Source of the DNA: Microvirga sp. TS319
GTDB lineage: Bacteria > Pseudomonadota > Alphaproteobacteria > Rhizobiales > Beijerinckiaceae
Length of the DNA: 64,000 nt
NCBI RefSeq assembly: GCF_041276405.1
Contig: NZ_JBGGGT010000001.1
Location: 1,542,501-1,606,500, forward strand
Direction of reading: 5' to 3'
Each line of letters starts with the position of its first letter. Within the stretch, counting starts at the first letter, position 1. The notes below the pieces were generated by a model. It was not told where the DNA came from. It ran no database searches and worked only from the letters and a program-made list of their open reading frames with translations. Below are positions 25,980 through 34,213 of the stretch, piece by piece. The position numbers were made by a program, and so were the translations under genes.

Positions 25980-26340
25980 GTCGCTGTCCGGCAAACTGGA
26001 TGTATGATCCCCGCGTCAGGAGTTTAATCTCCCGTCAGAGGAAGATCACGTAGGGGGGAGAGAATGCGAAGTCCCTCTCGGTAACGCGGTCTTTCGTCGT
26101 GTCGGACGACGAAGACATGCGTTGCGATTTCACCGTTTTGGCAGAAGCCCCAGCGATCGAAGCACCTCGATTCTGTCCGGGCAGCCGATTTGCGCGCCAT
26201 CAGCAGATGGAACGCGTCGGCCCGTTATCGCCGTGAGCCCGGCAAACCCGCAGCGCTCGAACCACGTCGAACGTGCTGCGGCAACAAGACGAAAGACCCT
26301 GAAGCATGTCGGGGCGAGCCCGTTCAACCGAGGATGAATC

Positions 26341-27942
26341 ATGAAAGACCATTCGGGATCAGAAGGAATCAGCCGCCGACACCTTTTGTCGATGATCGGC
26401 ATGACGGCCGGCACCGCGGCGATGTATCAGGCTATGACGAGCCTCGGATTTGCGGCCGAGTCCGGATACAAGGGACCGATCAAGCTCGATGGCGACCCGA
26501 AGGGAGCCTCGGTCCTCATCCTGGGAGCAGGGCTCGCAGGTCTGACCGCGGCGCTCGAACTCCGCCAAGCCGGCTACAAGGTGCAGGTCCTTGAATTCAA
26601 CAATCGCGCCGGCGGCCGAAACTGGACGCTGCGCGGGGGCGATTCCTTCACCGAGCTCAGCGGCGTCACTCAGAAATGCGAATTCGACCAGGGGATGTAT
26701 ATCAATCCCGGGCCATGGCGCATCCCGTATCACCACCACGGCTTGCTCGATTACTGCAGGCGGCTCGGCGTGGCGCTCGAGCCGTTCCAGCAACTCAACC
26801 ATAACGCCTTTCTTCACTCCACGAAGGCGTTCGGCGGCAAGCCCCAGCGTATTCGGGATATCAAGATCGATTTCCAAGGCCACGTCTCCGAGCTCCTGGC
26901 CAAAGTGACCCAACAAGGCAAGCTCGAAGGCGCCGTCTCGAAGGAGGATCAGGAAGTCCTGCTTCAGGCCCTGAAATCCTGGGGAGCGCTCGACAAGGAT
27001 TATGCGTACAAAGCCGGCGATCTGACATCGGAGTTTCGCGGCTATCTGAAGGATCCGGGAGGCGGCCTGAGCGCTCGTCCCCGCAACAGCGATCCGATCG
27101 CATTCAGCGACGTTCTGAACTCCCGTCTGTGGCGTTCGCTCGCGAACTTCTCGCTCTATGAGTTCCAAACGACCATGTTCCAGCCCGTCGGTGGCATGGA
27201 CATGATCAGCAAGGCCTTCGTGAAGCAGGTCGGTGAGCTCATCCGCTATAATTCGAAGGTGAAGGAGATCCGTCAGGACGAGACCGGTGTGACGGTCACT
27301 TATGAAGATACGACCAATCCTGGCAGCACCTTGCAGGCGAAAGCCGATTGGTGCGTCTGCACCATCCCGTTGACGGTCTTGAGCCAGATCGACATGAATG
27401 TGGGCGCACCCATGCAGGCTGCGATCGCAGCGGTACCATACGCCTCTTCGGTGAAGGTCGGCCTGCAGTTCAAGCGCCGTTTCTGGGAGGAGGATGAGGC
27501 CATCTACGGCGGCATCAGCTATACGGACCTTCCCATTTCTCAGATCTCATACCCGAGCACGGGATTTAACCAGGGCGGGAAAGGCGTGCTCCTCGGCGCC
27601 TATACCTGGAACGGCCCGAACTCCTATGAGTTCACGGCGATGTCGCCGGAGCAGCGCATCAAGCGCGCCGTCGAATTCGGCGCACAGATCCATCCTCAGT
27701 ATCGGCAGGACTTCGAGACCGGCATTTCCGTCGCGTGGCACAGGGTGCCGTTCACGCTCGGCTGCGCAGGCGACTGGACCGAGGAAGCGCGAAAGGAGCA
27801 CTACGACAACCTCTGCCAGATCGACGGGCGCATCGTGCTCGCAGGTGAGCATGCCTCGTACATTCCGGCCTGGCAGGAGGGTGCAATCCTGTCATCTCTC
27901 GACGCTATCGAGAGATTGCACAAGCGCGTTCTCGCAAGCTGA
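26341..27942 (+). CDS. Tat-exported flavin amine oxidase / amino acid oxidase
   Basis: 533 residues. A twin-arginine signal is visible at the N-terminus (SRRHLLSMIGMTAG, about 11-24), with hydrophobic stretch and AAE cleavage area near residue 40. The FAD dinucleotide fold starts LILGAGLAGLTAALELRQAG (about 59-78), followed by NNRAGGRNWTLRGG. The C-terminal FAD contact is GRIVLAGEHASYIPAWQEGA (about 500-519). This is the monoamine oxidase / L-amino-acid oxidase family. Such enzymes turn an amine into an imine in the periplasm. The genes for a cytochrome c and a secreted RidA follow, suggesting that the flavin passes electrons to cytochrome c, as reported for NicA2. The amine substrate is unknown. 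Confidence 0.9.
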   Translation: MKDHSGSEGISRRHLLSMIGMTAGTAAMYQAMTSLGFAAESGYKGPIKLDGDPKGASVLILGAGLAGLTAALELRQAGYKVQVLEFNNRAGGRNWTLRGGDSFTELSGVTQKCEFDQGMYINPGPWRIPYHHHGLLDYCRRLGVALEPFQQLNHNAFLHSTKAFGGKPQRIRDIKIDFQGHVSELLAKVTQQGKLEGAVSKEDQEVLLQALKSWGALDKDYAYKAGDLTSEFRGYLKDPGGGLSARPRNSDPIAFSDVLNSRLWRSLANFSLYEFQTTMFQPVGGMDMISKAFVKQVGELIRYNSKVKEIRQDETGVTVTYEDTTNPGSTLQAKADWCVCTIPLTVLSQIDMNVGAPMQAAIAAVPYASSVKVGLQFKRRFWEEDEAIYGGISYTDLPISQISYPSTGFNQGGKGVLLGAYTWNGPNSYEFTAMSPEQRIKRAVEFGAQIHPQYRQDFETGISVAWHRVPFTLGCAGDWTEEARKEHYDNLCQIDGRIVLAGEHASYIPAWQEGAILSSLDAIERLHKRVLAS

Positions 27943-27983
27943 TCGAAACGCTTTCCGTTCCAAATCAATTGAAGAGCTTGATC

Positions 27984-28409
27984 ATGATCACCACCACGAA
28001 GCGGATCAGAGTTGTCTTCGCAGGGGCGCTGTTCGCAGGATCACTCGCCGCAGCGAACGCAGAGAATGCGAGCCTGCCCTCGGCAGAGCCGACGCTCAGC
28101 CCTACCCGGGTCTTCGCCGAGAAAACCGGGGAGGCGCTCTACAACAACGTGTGCCAAGCCTGCCACATGGCAGGTGGCAAAGGCGCGAAGGGAGCAGGAA
28201 TCTATCCTGCTCTTGCGAACAATCCGAAGCTCGAAGCGGCAGGATATCCCCTCACGGTCGTTCTCCATGGCCTCAGAGGCATGCCGCCCGTCGGTAAAAT
28301 GATGAGCGATGAACAGGTTGCCGAGGTGGTCAACTACGTGCGGACGCATTTCGGCAATGCATACGAAGACGCAGTCGCGGCCGAAGATGTGGCTGCGGCC
28401 CGGCAATAA
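27984..28409 (+). CDS. Periplasmic c-type cytochrome
   Basis: 141 residues. A signal peptide (RIRVVFAGALFAGSLAAANA) precedes a mature domain of about 110 residues with one haem site CQACH (about 52-56) and the distal methionine probably in GMPPVGKMMSDEQVAEVVNY. This is the single-haem class I cytochrome layout. ATG 27984 lies at the start of the signal peptide; a TTG at 27969 is in frame. It lies 41 bases after the oxidase gene and is probably co-transcribed, serving as its electron acceptor and linking it to the respiratory chain. Confidence 0.9.
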   Translation: MITTTKRIRVVFAGALFAGSLAAANAENASLPSAEPTLSPTRVFAEKTGEALYNNVCQACHMAGGKGAKGAGIYPALANNPKLEAAGYPLTVVLHGLRGMPPVGKMMSDEQVAEVVNYVRTHFGNAYEDAVAAEDVAAARQ

Positions 28410-28436
28410 CGGGCTCTTTTGCGCTCTCGCGTTCTA

Positions 28437-28540
28437 CGGCATCGGGTGTGGAACCGACCCCACATCCGATGCAGCAAGTCTATGGTCTTGTGCATCTTTT
28501 CACGCGAAATCGGTCCCCACTTTCGTGTTCGATGCTCTAG
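28437..28540. repeat. Composite palindromic intergenic repeat, copy 4 (short form)
   Basis: Starts GGCATCGGGTGTGG and ends GTGTTCGATGCTCTAG. It is shorter than copy 1, and its first palindrome is replaced by GGGTGTGGAACCGACCCCAC. It separates the cytochrome c gene from the RidA gene, so it may alter their relative expression within the same operon. Confidence 0.7.
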
Positions 28541-28561
28541 ATGCTTTAATGGAGTCAATTC

Positions 28562-29062
28562 ATGATATGCCGACTTATAGCCGCGACATCTCTTGCGGCA
28601 TTCCTCGCACTGGCCGGGCCTGCTTCCGCGCAGGATGTCATTCGTCATAAGATTCCGAACTCGGATTTCCCGATCGCCCAGGCGGTCGAGATCCCGGCCG
28701 GCAAGACCACGGTCTATGTCAGCGGAGCCGTTCCGACGGTGGCCGATCCGGCGGCCGAGAAGAATACGCTGGCCGCCTATGGCGACACGAAGACCCAGAC
28801 CGAATCCGTCCTCCGCTCCATCGAGAAGACCTTGAGCGGGCTGGGGCTCAAGATGGGCGACGTGGTCAAGATGCAGGTGTTCCTCGTGGGCGATCCCGCC
28901 AAGGGCGGCAAGATGGATTTCGCCGGTTTCATGGAAGGCTACAAGCAATTCTATGGGACGGCGGATCAGCCGAACCTGCCGACGCGGTCCGTGTTCCAGG
29001 TGGCGGGGCTCGCCAGCCCCGGCTTCCTGGTCGAAATCGAGGTCACAGCCGTCCGTCCCTGA
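28562..29062 (+). CDS. Secreted RidA-family imine/enamine deaminase
   Basis: 166 residues. A clear signal peptide (ICRLIAATSLAAFLALAGPA, cleavage after ASA) precedes a complete YjgF/YER057c/UK114 domain of about 140 residues. The family signature is PTRSVFQVAGL (about 140-150) with the conserved arginine, followed by FLVEIEVTAV with the conserved glutamate. RidA proteins hydrolyse reactive imines to ketone and ammonium. Most are cytoplasmic, so export here is notable and matches the exported oxidase upstream, which would generate imines in the periplasm. A palindromic repeat separates it from the cytochrome gene. Confidence 0.88.
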   Translation: MICRLIAATSLAAFLALAGPASAQDVIRHKIPNSDFPIAQAVEIPAGKTTVYVSGAVPTVADPAAEKNTLAAYGDTKTQTESVLRSIEKTLSGLGLKMGDVVKMQVFLVGDPAKGGKMDFAGFMEGYKQFYGTADQPNLPTRSVFQVAGLASPGFLVEIEVTAVRP

Positions 29063-29115
29063 GGCGAGCGGCAAGCCTTGGCGGTCCGGGAATGAACTCT
29101 TCTCCCGGACCGTCG

Positions 29116-29233
29116 CTAGAGCATCGGACGTGAAAAGTGGACCCACTTTTGGGATCCAATCCGATGCTCCCTTCGTAGATGAGCGCATCGTTTGTGCGGG
29201 AAACCGGGGCCACTTTTCCGCACGGTGCGCTAA
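29116..29233. repeat. Composite palindromic intergenic repeat, copy 5
   Basis: Starts CTAGAGCATCGGACGTGAAA, contains AAAAGTGGACCCACTTTT as in copy 1, and ends CGCACGGTGCGCTA. It lies between the ends of the convergent RidA gene and the isoaspartyl peptidase gene. Confidence 0.82.
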
Positions 29234-29302
29234 AGCTCGGTTCGAGCGGATCGAACCTGACCACAGAGGCTAATCAGGCTGAGAGAGCCGTTCGTAGCGT
29301 CC

Positions 29303-30283
29303 TTATTCGCCGCCTCTCGTCGTACCACCGGCGAGGCGCTCGACGAAGAAGACTTCATCATGGGTCGCAACGTACAGGTCACCCTCGACCGTGACCCAGC
29401 CGCGGAACATGCCATCCGTGTTGTAAGGCGCCGCGATATTGCCCGCCGCATCGATCGCCACGAGGCCGGCGCCGATCTTGTAGGGCGCCAGATCCTCCAT
29501 GACGACCTTGTCGGCGGCCTTTTTCAGCGTCTCGCCGAGATAGCGCATTCGGCTGGCGATCTCGTGACCGACCACATGCCGGATGAAGTATTCCCCTTTT
29601 CCCGTACCTGAGACCGCGCAGGCGCCGTCCCGCGCGTAGGTTCCCGCTCCGATGATCGGGGAATCCCCGACCCGCCCGACCGGCTTGTTGGTGAAGCCGC
29701 CCGTAGACGTGGCCGCGGCGAGATGTCCGGCGGCATCAAGTGCGACAGCGCCCACCGTGCCATGCTTTTCCGCTTCGCTGGCGCTCAACGAGGTCCCCGC
29801 CTGCTCATGCGCCTTCATGGAAGCGAGAGCCTCACGGCGGCGTTCGGTGGTGAAGTAGTGCGGATCGACGATGTCCAGCCCCTGATCCTGCGCGAAAGAA
29901 TCCGCAGCGCTTCCCGTCAGAAGAACGCTCTCTCCACGCTCCATCAGCGCGCGGGCCGCTTTGACAGGATTGCGAATGCGCCGGGCCGCACAGACCGCCC
30001 CAGCTCCCAGGGTCGCCCCATCCATCACAGCGGCATCGAGCTCGTGCTCACCATTCGTGTTGAGAGCCGCCCCATGCCCCGCATTGAAATGAGGCGAATC
30101 CTCCATGACGACGACCGCAGCCGCGACGGCATCGAGGGCGCCTGCTCCGGCGACGAGCTTCGCCCAGCCCATTCTTAGGGCCTGGGCCAGATCGGCGCGT
30201 GCTGCGCTCCACTCTGCTTCGGTCAGGTTGAGCTTCGCCATGACGCCGCAGCCGCCATGAATGGCAATCGCGAAGTGGGCCAT
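29303..30283 (-). CDS. Isoaspartyl peptidase / plant-type L-asparaginase (Ntn hydrolase)
   Basis: 326 residues. The N-terminus reads FAIAIHGGCGVMAK, the usual start of the family, with HFNAGHGAALNTNGEHELDA at about 65-84. The autoproteolysis site is EKHGTVGAVALDAAG, where the threonine after glycine becomes the N-terminal nucleophile (about residue 172). GRVGDSPIIGAGTYA follows as in EcAIII/IaaA. It hydrolyses beta-aspartyl dipeptides and asparagine. The ATG at 30283 follows GGAGG. It is the last gene of the Dpp-type operon, so the imported peptides may include isoaspartyl ones. Confidence 0.92.
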   Translation of the reverse strand: MAHFAIAIHGGCGVMAKLNLTEAEWSAARADLAQALRMGWAKLVAGAGALDAVAAAVVVMEDSPHFNAGHGAALNTNGEHELDAAVMDGATLGAGAVCAARRIRNPVKAARALMERGESVLLTGSAADSFAQDQGLDIVDPHYFTTERRREALASMKAHEQAGTSLSASEAEKHGTVGAVALDAAGHLAAATSTGGFTNKPVGRVGDSPIIGAGTYARDGACAVSGTGKGEYFIRHVVGHEIASRMRYLGETLKKAADKVVMEDLAPYKIGAGLVAIDAAGNIAAPYNTDGMFRGWVTVEGDLYVATHDEVFFVERLAGGTTRGGE

Positions 30284-30410
30284 CGTTTTTTCCTCCGTCA
30301 ATGTGTCTTGGTCAGTAAGATCGGTGTTCAGGTAAACTGGACTCATAACCTCTCATCGGCCCGCGCTTTTCCCGATCCACAGACGTCTACGATCGGCAAT
30401 TCAGGCCTCG

Positions 30411-31256
30411 TCAGTCCTGATCAATGAGTGCGGAGAATGCCTGCCGGACACGTCTCCAAAGCGGACCGGGGCGGCCATCGCCGACAGGAGCGTTGTCCAG
30501 CCGCGTCATCGGCGCGATCTCCTTTGTGGTGCTGGTGATCCAGATCTCGTCGGCGGAGCGCAGCTCTTCGAGAGAGACGTCGCGCTCCTCGACGCTCAGG
30601 CCCAGGTTCCTGGCAAGACTGATCGCAACCTGGCGATTGATGCCGTTGAGAATCCGATGGTCCGCCTTCGGCGTGGCGATATCACCATCGCGGACGATGA
30701 AGACATTGCTGGAGGCGCATTCCGTCACCAGGCCATCACGATACATGATGGTCTCAAGGGCTCCATTCTCCTTGGCATGCTGTGCAGCCAGGACCGACGG
30801 CAGGAGGGCGATCGCCTTGATGTCGCAACGCTGCCACCGGATATCGGGAATTGTCGTTGCCAGAAAACCCTGCTCCATTTCCCGTTCCGACAAGCGCTTC
30901 AAGGGACTTGCAAAGGCCAGGAAGCTTGCGGCCGCATCTGTGGGGAAAGTATGGGTCCGCCCCGCGGCGGCGCCACGCGTTACCTGCAGGTAGACCGTCC
31001 CGGTCTCGGAAGGGAGATCGTCCACGAGGCGTCTGAAGACGCCGGTCAGCTCTTCCCTCGATATATCAAGGCCGATCCGGATCTCGCGCAGGCTCCGCCC
31101 GAGGCGCGTGAGATGTTCGTCGAGCTGGAACAGGCGGCGGTCGTAGAATGCAACAACTTCATAGACGCCATCGGCGAAAAGGAATCCCCTGTCGAGCGGA
31201 GAGACCTTCACGTCCGCGAGGGGCATGTAAGTGCCGTTCCAGTAAGCTAAGGTCAT
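30411..31256 (-). CDS. Class IV PLP aminotransferase, D-amino-acid transaminase-like
   Basis: 281 residues. The start AYWNGTYMPLADVKVSPLDR and the GFLFADGVYEVV segment are typical of D-amino-acid transaminases and branched-chain enzymes (fold type IV). The PLP lysine is in WQRCDIKAIALLPSVLAAQ (about residue 146) and the phosphate-binding part is VTECASSNVFIV. The ATG at 31256 gives the family start; the frame extends further upstream without sense. It would interconvert D-amino acids and keto acids in the cytoplasm. It lies 75 bases after the deacetylase-like gene in the same operon. Confidence 0.85.
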   Translation of the reverse strand: MTLAYWNGTYMPLADVKVSPLDRGFLFADGVYEVVAFYDRRLFQLDEHLTRLGRSLREIRIGLDISREELTGVFRRLVDDLPSETGTVYLQVTRGAAAGRTHTFPTDAAASFLAFASPLKRLSEREMEQGFLATTIPDIRWQRCDIKAIALLPSVLAAQHAKENGALETIMYRDGLVTECASSNVFIVRDGDIATPKADHRILNGINRQVAISLARNLGLSVEERDVSLEELRSADEIWITSTTKEIAPMTRLDNAPVGDGRPGPLWRRVRQAFSALIDQD

Positions 31257-31330
31257 CGTTGTTTCCGCTAGCGGCCTGATGAGAGGCTCGAACGGGAGCG
31301 GCGCGACGGGAAGCGTCGCGCCGCATGCGT

Positions 31331-32221
31331 TCAGGCGTTCTCTTTCGCGAATCGTGCTACGTCGGCATGTGTGGCGAACCACACATCGGCGCGGCTCTTC
31401 ATATGAGCGATCAGCTCCTCGAGAATGAAGATCCGTGAGCGATAGGTAATGACGTGCGGATGCATGGTCAGCAGGAACAACCCACCGTCTTCATAGGCCC
31501 GGTCGAACTCGCGGCGGAAGATGTCGAGCACGGCAGTCGGCGGCGTATAAGGGCGCAGTGCCGAGTGGCGGTTCATGTTGAAGTAAACGGCATCATCGCG
31601 AATCCATTCCACTGGAAGTTCGACAATGCCCGTCGGCTCCCCGTCTTCGAGGATTTCATAAGGATCGTCGTCCGCCATGAGGGAGGAGTCGTAAAGAAGC
31701 CCCAGTTCGCGCTCGATCTTCAAGGTGACCTGCGAGAAATCCCAGGAGGGTGTCCGCATGCCGACCGGCCGCACGCCCGTGACCTTTTCGAGCGTATCGG
31801 CCGCCCGGAAATGAAGATCGCGCTCGGCCTCCGGAGGCACCTTGGTATTGAGCTCATGAATCCAGCCATGGAGGCCGATCTCATGCCCCTCTTGGACGAC
31901 CCGGCGCTGCTCATCGGGATGAAGCAGTGCGGAAACCGCCGGCACGAAGAATGTCGCCGGGACGCCGGTGCGAGACAGAAGGTTCAGAATGCGAGGAATC
32001 CCGACGCGATTGCCGTACTCGCCAGTAGACATGCGTCCGATCGACTCGCCGCCATCGCGGAGCTCGTTCGTCTCATGATCGCTGTCGAAAGAGAGAGCGA
32101 CCGCGCACCGGGCGCCATTCTTCCACGATTGAGGCTTCAGAGAGCGGCCGGCACGGACTTTGTTGACTTTCCCTTGCCAGACGTCGTCCGGCCATTGCCA
32201 CGGTTCCATCAGATCCTCCAT
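31331..32221 (-). CDS. Polysaccharide deacetylase (NodB-fold) family hydrolase, PuuE-like
   Basis: 296 residues. NodB-fold motifs are visible: VALSFDSDHETNEL (about 41-54, catalytic Asp and metal Asp), GHEIGLHGWIHE (about 112-123, metal histidines), RTPSWDFSQVTLKIERELG, and LLTMHPHVITYRSRI near the C-terminus. In the subgroup containing PuuE and related cytoplasmic amidases, the substrate is a small cyclic or acylated amide rather than chitin; no signal peptide is visible here. It follows the Dpp ATPase gene by 25 bases. A catabolic amidase role on an imported compound is inferred. Confidence 0.85.
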   Translation of the reverse strand: MEDLMEPWQWPDDVWQGKVNKVRAGRSLKPQSWKNGARCAVALSFDSDHETNELRDGGESIGRMSTGEYGNRVGIPRILNLLSRTGVPATFFVPAVSALLHPDEQRRVVQEGHEIGLHGWIHELNTKVPPEAERDLHFRAADTLEKVTGVRPVGMRTPSWDFSQVTLKIERELGLLYDSSLMADDDPYEILEDGEPTGIVELPVEWIRDDAVYFNMNRHSALRPYTPPTAVLDIFRREFDRAYEDGGLFLLTMHPHVITYRSRIFILEELIAHMKSRADVWFATHADVARFAKENA

Positions 32222-32246
32222 CCGAAATACGGGATAACAATCGAAA

Positions 32247-33239
32247 CTACGCGAGGTGACAGGCTGCAGCGCGATCGGCCGCGAGTGGGACCAGATGCGG
32301 GCGCTCGCTCCGGCACCGATCGACGCTCAACGGACAGCGTGCATGGAAATGACAGCCGGGCGGCGGCGACATCGGAGAAGGCAGTTCGCCTTCGATCGGA
32401 TTGAACTGCACATCGACATTATCGTCGATGACGAGCTTCGGCACGCTGTCGAGCAACGCCCTCGTATAGGGATGCCGGGGATCATTGTAGATCTGCTGGG
32501 TCGGCCCCTGCTCGACGATGCGGCCAAGATACATGATCGCGACCCGGTCGCACAAATGCCGGACAACCCCGAGATCGTGCGAAATGAAGAGGAGCGTAAG
32601 ATTGAGCTCCCGGCGCAGCTTGAGGAAGAGATTGATGATCTGCGCCTGAATCGAAACGTCGAGAGAGGCAACCGGTTCGTCGCAGACGAGAACCTCCGGC
32701 TTCATCGCCAGGGCCCGCGCAATGGCGATGCGCTGGCGCTGCCCTCCGGAGAACTGGTGTGGATAGCGTGTCGCATAATCGGGATCGAGCCCGACGGTGG
32801 TCAGCCAGTGCCTCACGTACTCCGAAGCCTCTGCCTTCGTGACCAGACCGTGAGCGACCGGCCCTTCGGCAAGAGCGTCGCCGATACGCATTCGAGGATC
32901 CAGCGAAGCGAAGGGGTCCTGAAATACCATCTGAACCCGTGTCGTCGTTTTCTGCGGGCGTCCGCCTGCCGACATGACCGGCTTCCCGTCCAGGCGAATC
33001 TGCCCTTCCGTGGGCGGCATGATGCCCGCGATGATGCGGCCGAGTGTCGACTTTCCACAGCCCGACTCGCCGACCAGGCCGACGGCTTCGCCCTTTTTCA
33101 GGACGAGATCGATCCCGTCGACGGCACGCACGGTACGGCTCTCGGTAGCACTCCCAAGTACGGCCGCAATCCGGTCGCTGAGCGTGAGTTGCGGCGCAAA
33201 ACGCTTGCTGATGCCCGAAACGGATAGAAACGGTTCCAT
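32247..33239 (-). CDS. Dipeptide/oligopeptide ABC transporter ATP-binding protein (DppF/OppF type)
   Basis: 330 residues. Walker A is GESGCGKSTLGRIIAG (about 53-68), Q-loop VFQDPFASLDPRM, signature FSGGQRQRIAIARAL, Walker B VLVCDEPVASLDVS and H-loop FISHDLGVVRHLCD. The C-terminal cysteine-rich oligopeptide extension ends GCHFHARCPLSVDRC. The ATG at 33239 is preceded by GGAGGT. The gene lies two bases from the DppD-type partner. Confidence 0.94.
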   Translation of the reverse strand: MEPFLSVSGISKRFAPQLTLSDRIAAVLGSATESRTVRAVDGIDLVLKKGEAVGLVGESGCGKSTLGRIIAGIMPPTEGQIRLDGKPVMSAGGRPQKTTTRVQMVFQDPFASLDPRMRIGDALAEGPVAHGLVTKAEASEYVRHWLTTVGLDPDYATRYPHQFSGGQRQRIAIARALAMKPEVLVCDEPVASLDVSIQAQIINLFLKLRRELNLTLLFISHDLGVVRHLCDRVAIMYLGRIVEQGPTQQIYNDPRHPYTRALLDSVPKLVIDDNVDVQFNPIEGELPSPMSPPPGCHFHARCPLSVDRCRSERPHLVPLAADRAAACHLA

Positions 33240-33241
33240 GA

Positions 33242-34213
33242 TCAGACCTCCGCGCTCAGCGGGTAATGGCATCGGTATTCTCTCTGGCCATTCGTGAGGG
33301 GCGGCAATTCGCGCGTGCAGGGTTCTCCGGCACGAGGGCAGCGCGGAGCGAAAGCGCAGCCCGGCGGCAGCTTCAAGATGGACGGCGTGGAGCCCGGGAT
33401 CGAACTGAGTTCTTGTCCCGGCTCTGCAAGAGTAGGCAGAGATTCGATCAATCCGCGCGTATAAGGATGTCGCGGAGAGCGGAGTACGGCAGCTGTCGGA
33501 CCACTCTCGACGACCCGCCCGGCATACATGACCGCGATGCGGCTGGCGAGCGATGACACGGTCGCGAGATCATGGCTGATCCATATCAGGCTGGTATCGC
33601 TCTCGCTCACGAGCGCCTTCATTTCCGCCAGGATCTGAGCTTGAATCGACACATCTAGTGCCGTCGTCGGCTCGTCCGCGATGATCAGGGCGGGGCGGTG
33701 CAGAAGCGCAACCGCGATGGCCACACGCTGTCTCATGCCGCCGGAGAATTGATGGGGATAGGCTTCAAGTCGGCTCGCGGGATCCGGAATGCCGACCTTC
33801 GTGAGGACTTCGATGGAGCGGTCGCGGGCAGCCCGGCTCGAAATCCGCTCATGAGCCTCCAGCGCGAGCCGCATTTGCGTCCCGATCTTCAAGACCGGAT
33901 TGAGCGTCATCATCGGGTCCTGGAAGACCATCGAGATGTGCCGTCCGCGAATCTTACGAAGTTCGGAGGAAGGAAGCCCGACGAGTTCACGCCCTTCGAG
34001 CTTGACGCTTCCGCCGACGACCCGCCCCGGTGCCTCGATCAGGCCGATGAGCGAAAAGCCCGTTACGCTCTTTCCGGATCCGGACTCTCCCACCAGGCCA
34101 AGCACTTCGCCGCGGTTCAGGGTGAAGGAGACTCCGTCGACGGCTTTGGCCACTCCGGCCTTCGTGGCGAAATGCGTCTTCAGGTCTCGAACTTCGAGGA
34201 GGGGTGCGCTCAT
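33242..34213 (-). CDS. Dipeptide/oligopeptide ABC transporter ATP-binding protein (DppD/OppD type)
   Basis: 323 residues. Walker A is GESGSGKSVTGFSLIG (about 41-56), Q-loop MVFQDPMMTLNPVL, signature FSGGMRQRVAIAVAL, Walker B IIADEPTTALDVS and H-loop WISHDLATVSSLAS. The C-terminal extension carries GCAFAPRCPRAGEPC. It overlaps the DppC-like permease gene by four bases. The pair of ATPases powers the permeases encoded just upstream. Confidence 0.94.
   Translation of the reverse strand: MSAPLLEVRDLKTHFATKAGVAKAVDGVSFTLNRGEVLGLVGESGSGKSVTGFSLIGLIEAPGRVVGGSVKLEGRELVGLPSSELRKIRGRHISMVFQDPMMTLNPVLKIGTQMRLALEAHERISSRAARDRSIEVLTKVGIPDPASRLEAYPHQFSGGMRQRVAIAVALLHRPALIIADEPTTALDVSIQAQILAEMKALVSESDTSLIWISHDLATVSSLASRIAVMYAGRVVESGPTAAVLRSPRHPYTRGLIESLPTLAEPGQELSSIPGSTPSILKLPPGCAFAPRCPRAGEPCTRELPPLTNGQREYRCHYPLSAEV

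Larger units (their letters stand above)
24844..26340. other. 1.5-kb gap without a recognised gene
   Basis: Open frames of 100-260 codons exist on the minus strand (for example ending near 24869 and 25272), but their composition is arginine- and proline-rich, without hydrophobic or motif structure, and none matches a family I know. The gap contains a strong hairpin at 25538-25566, a promoter-like dyad at 25956-25979 and a short hairpin at 26093-26113. The last 360 bases probably form the promoter and leader of the oxidase gene at 26341. The first part may hold decayed coding sequence. Confidence 0.45.
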
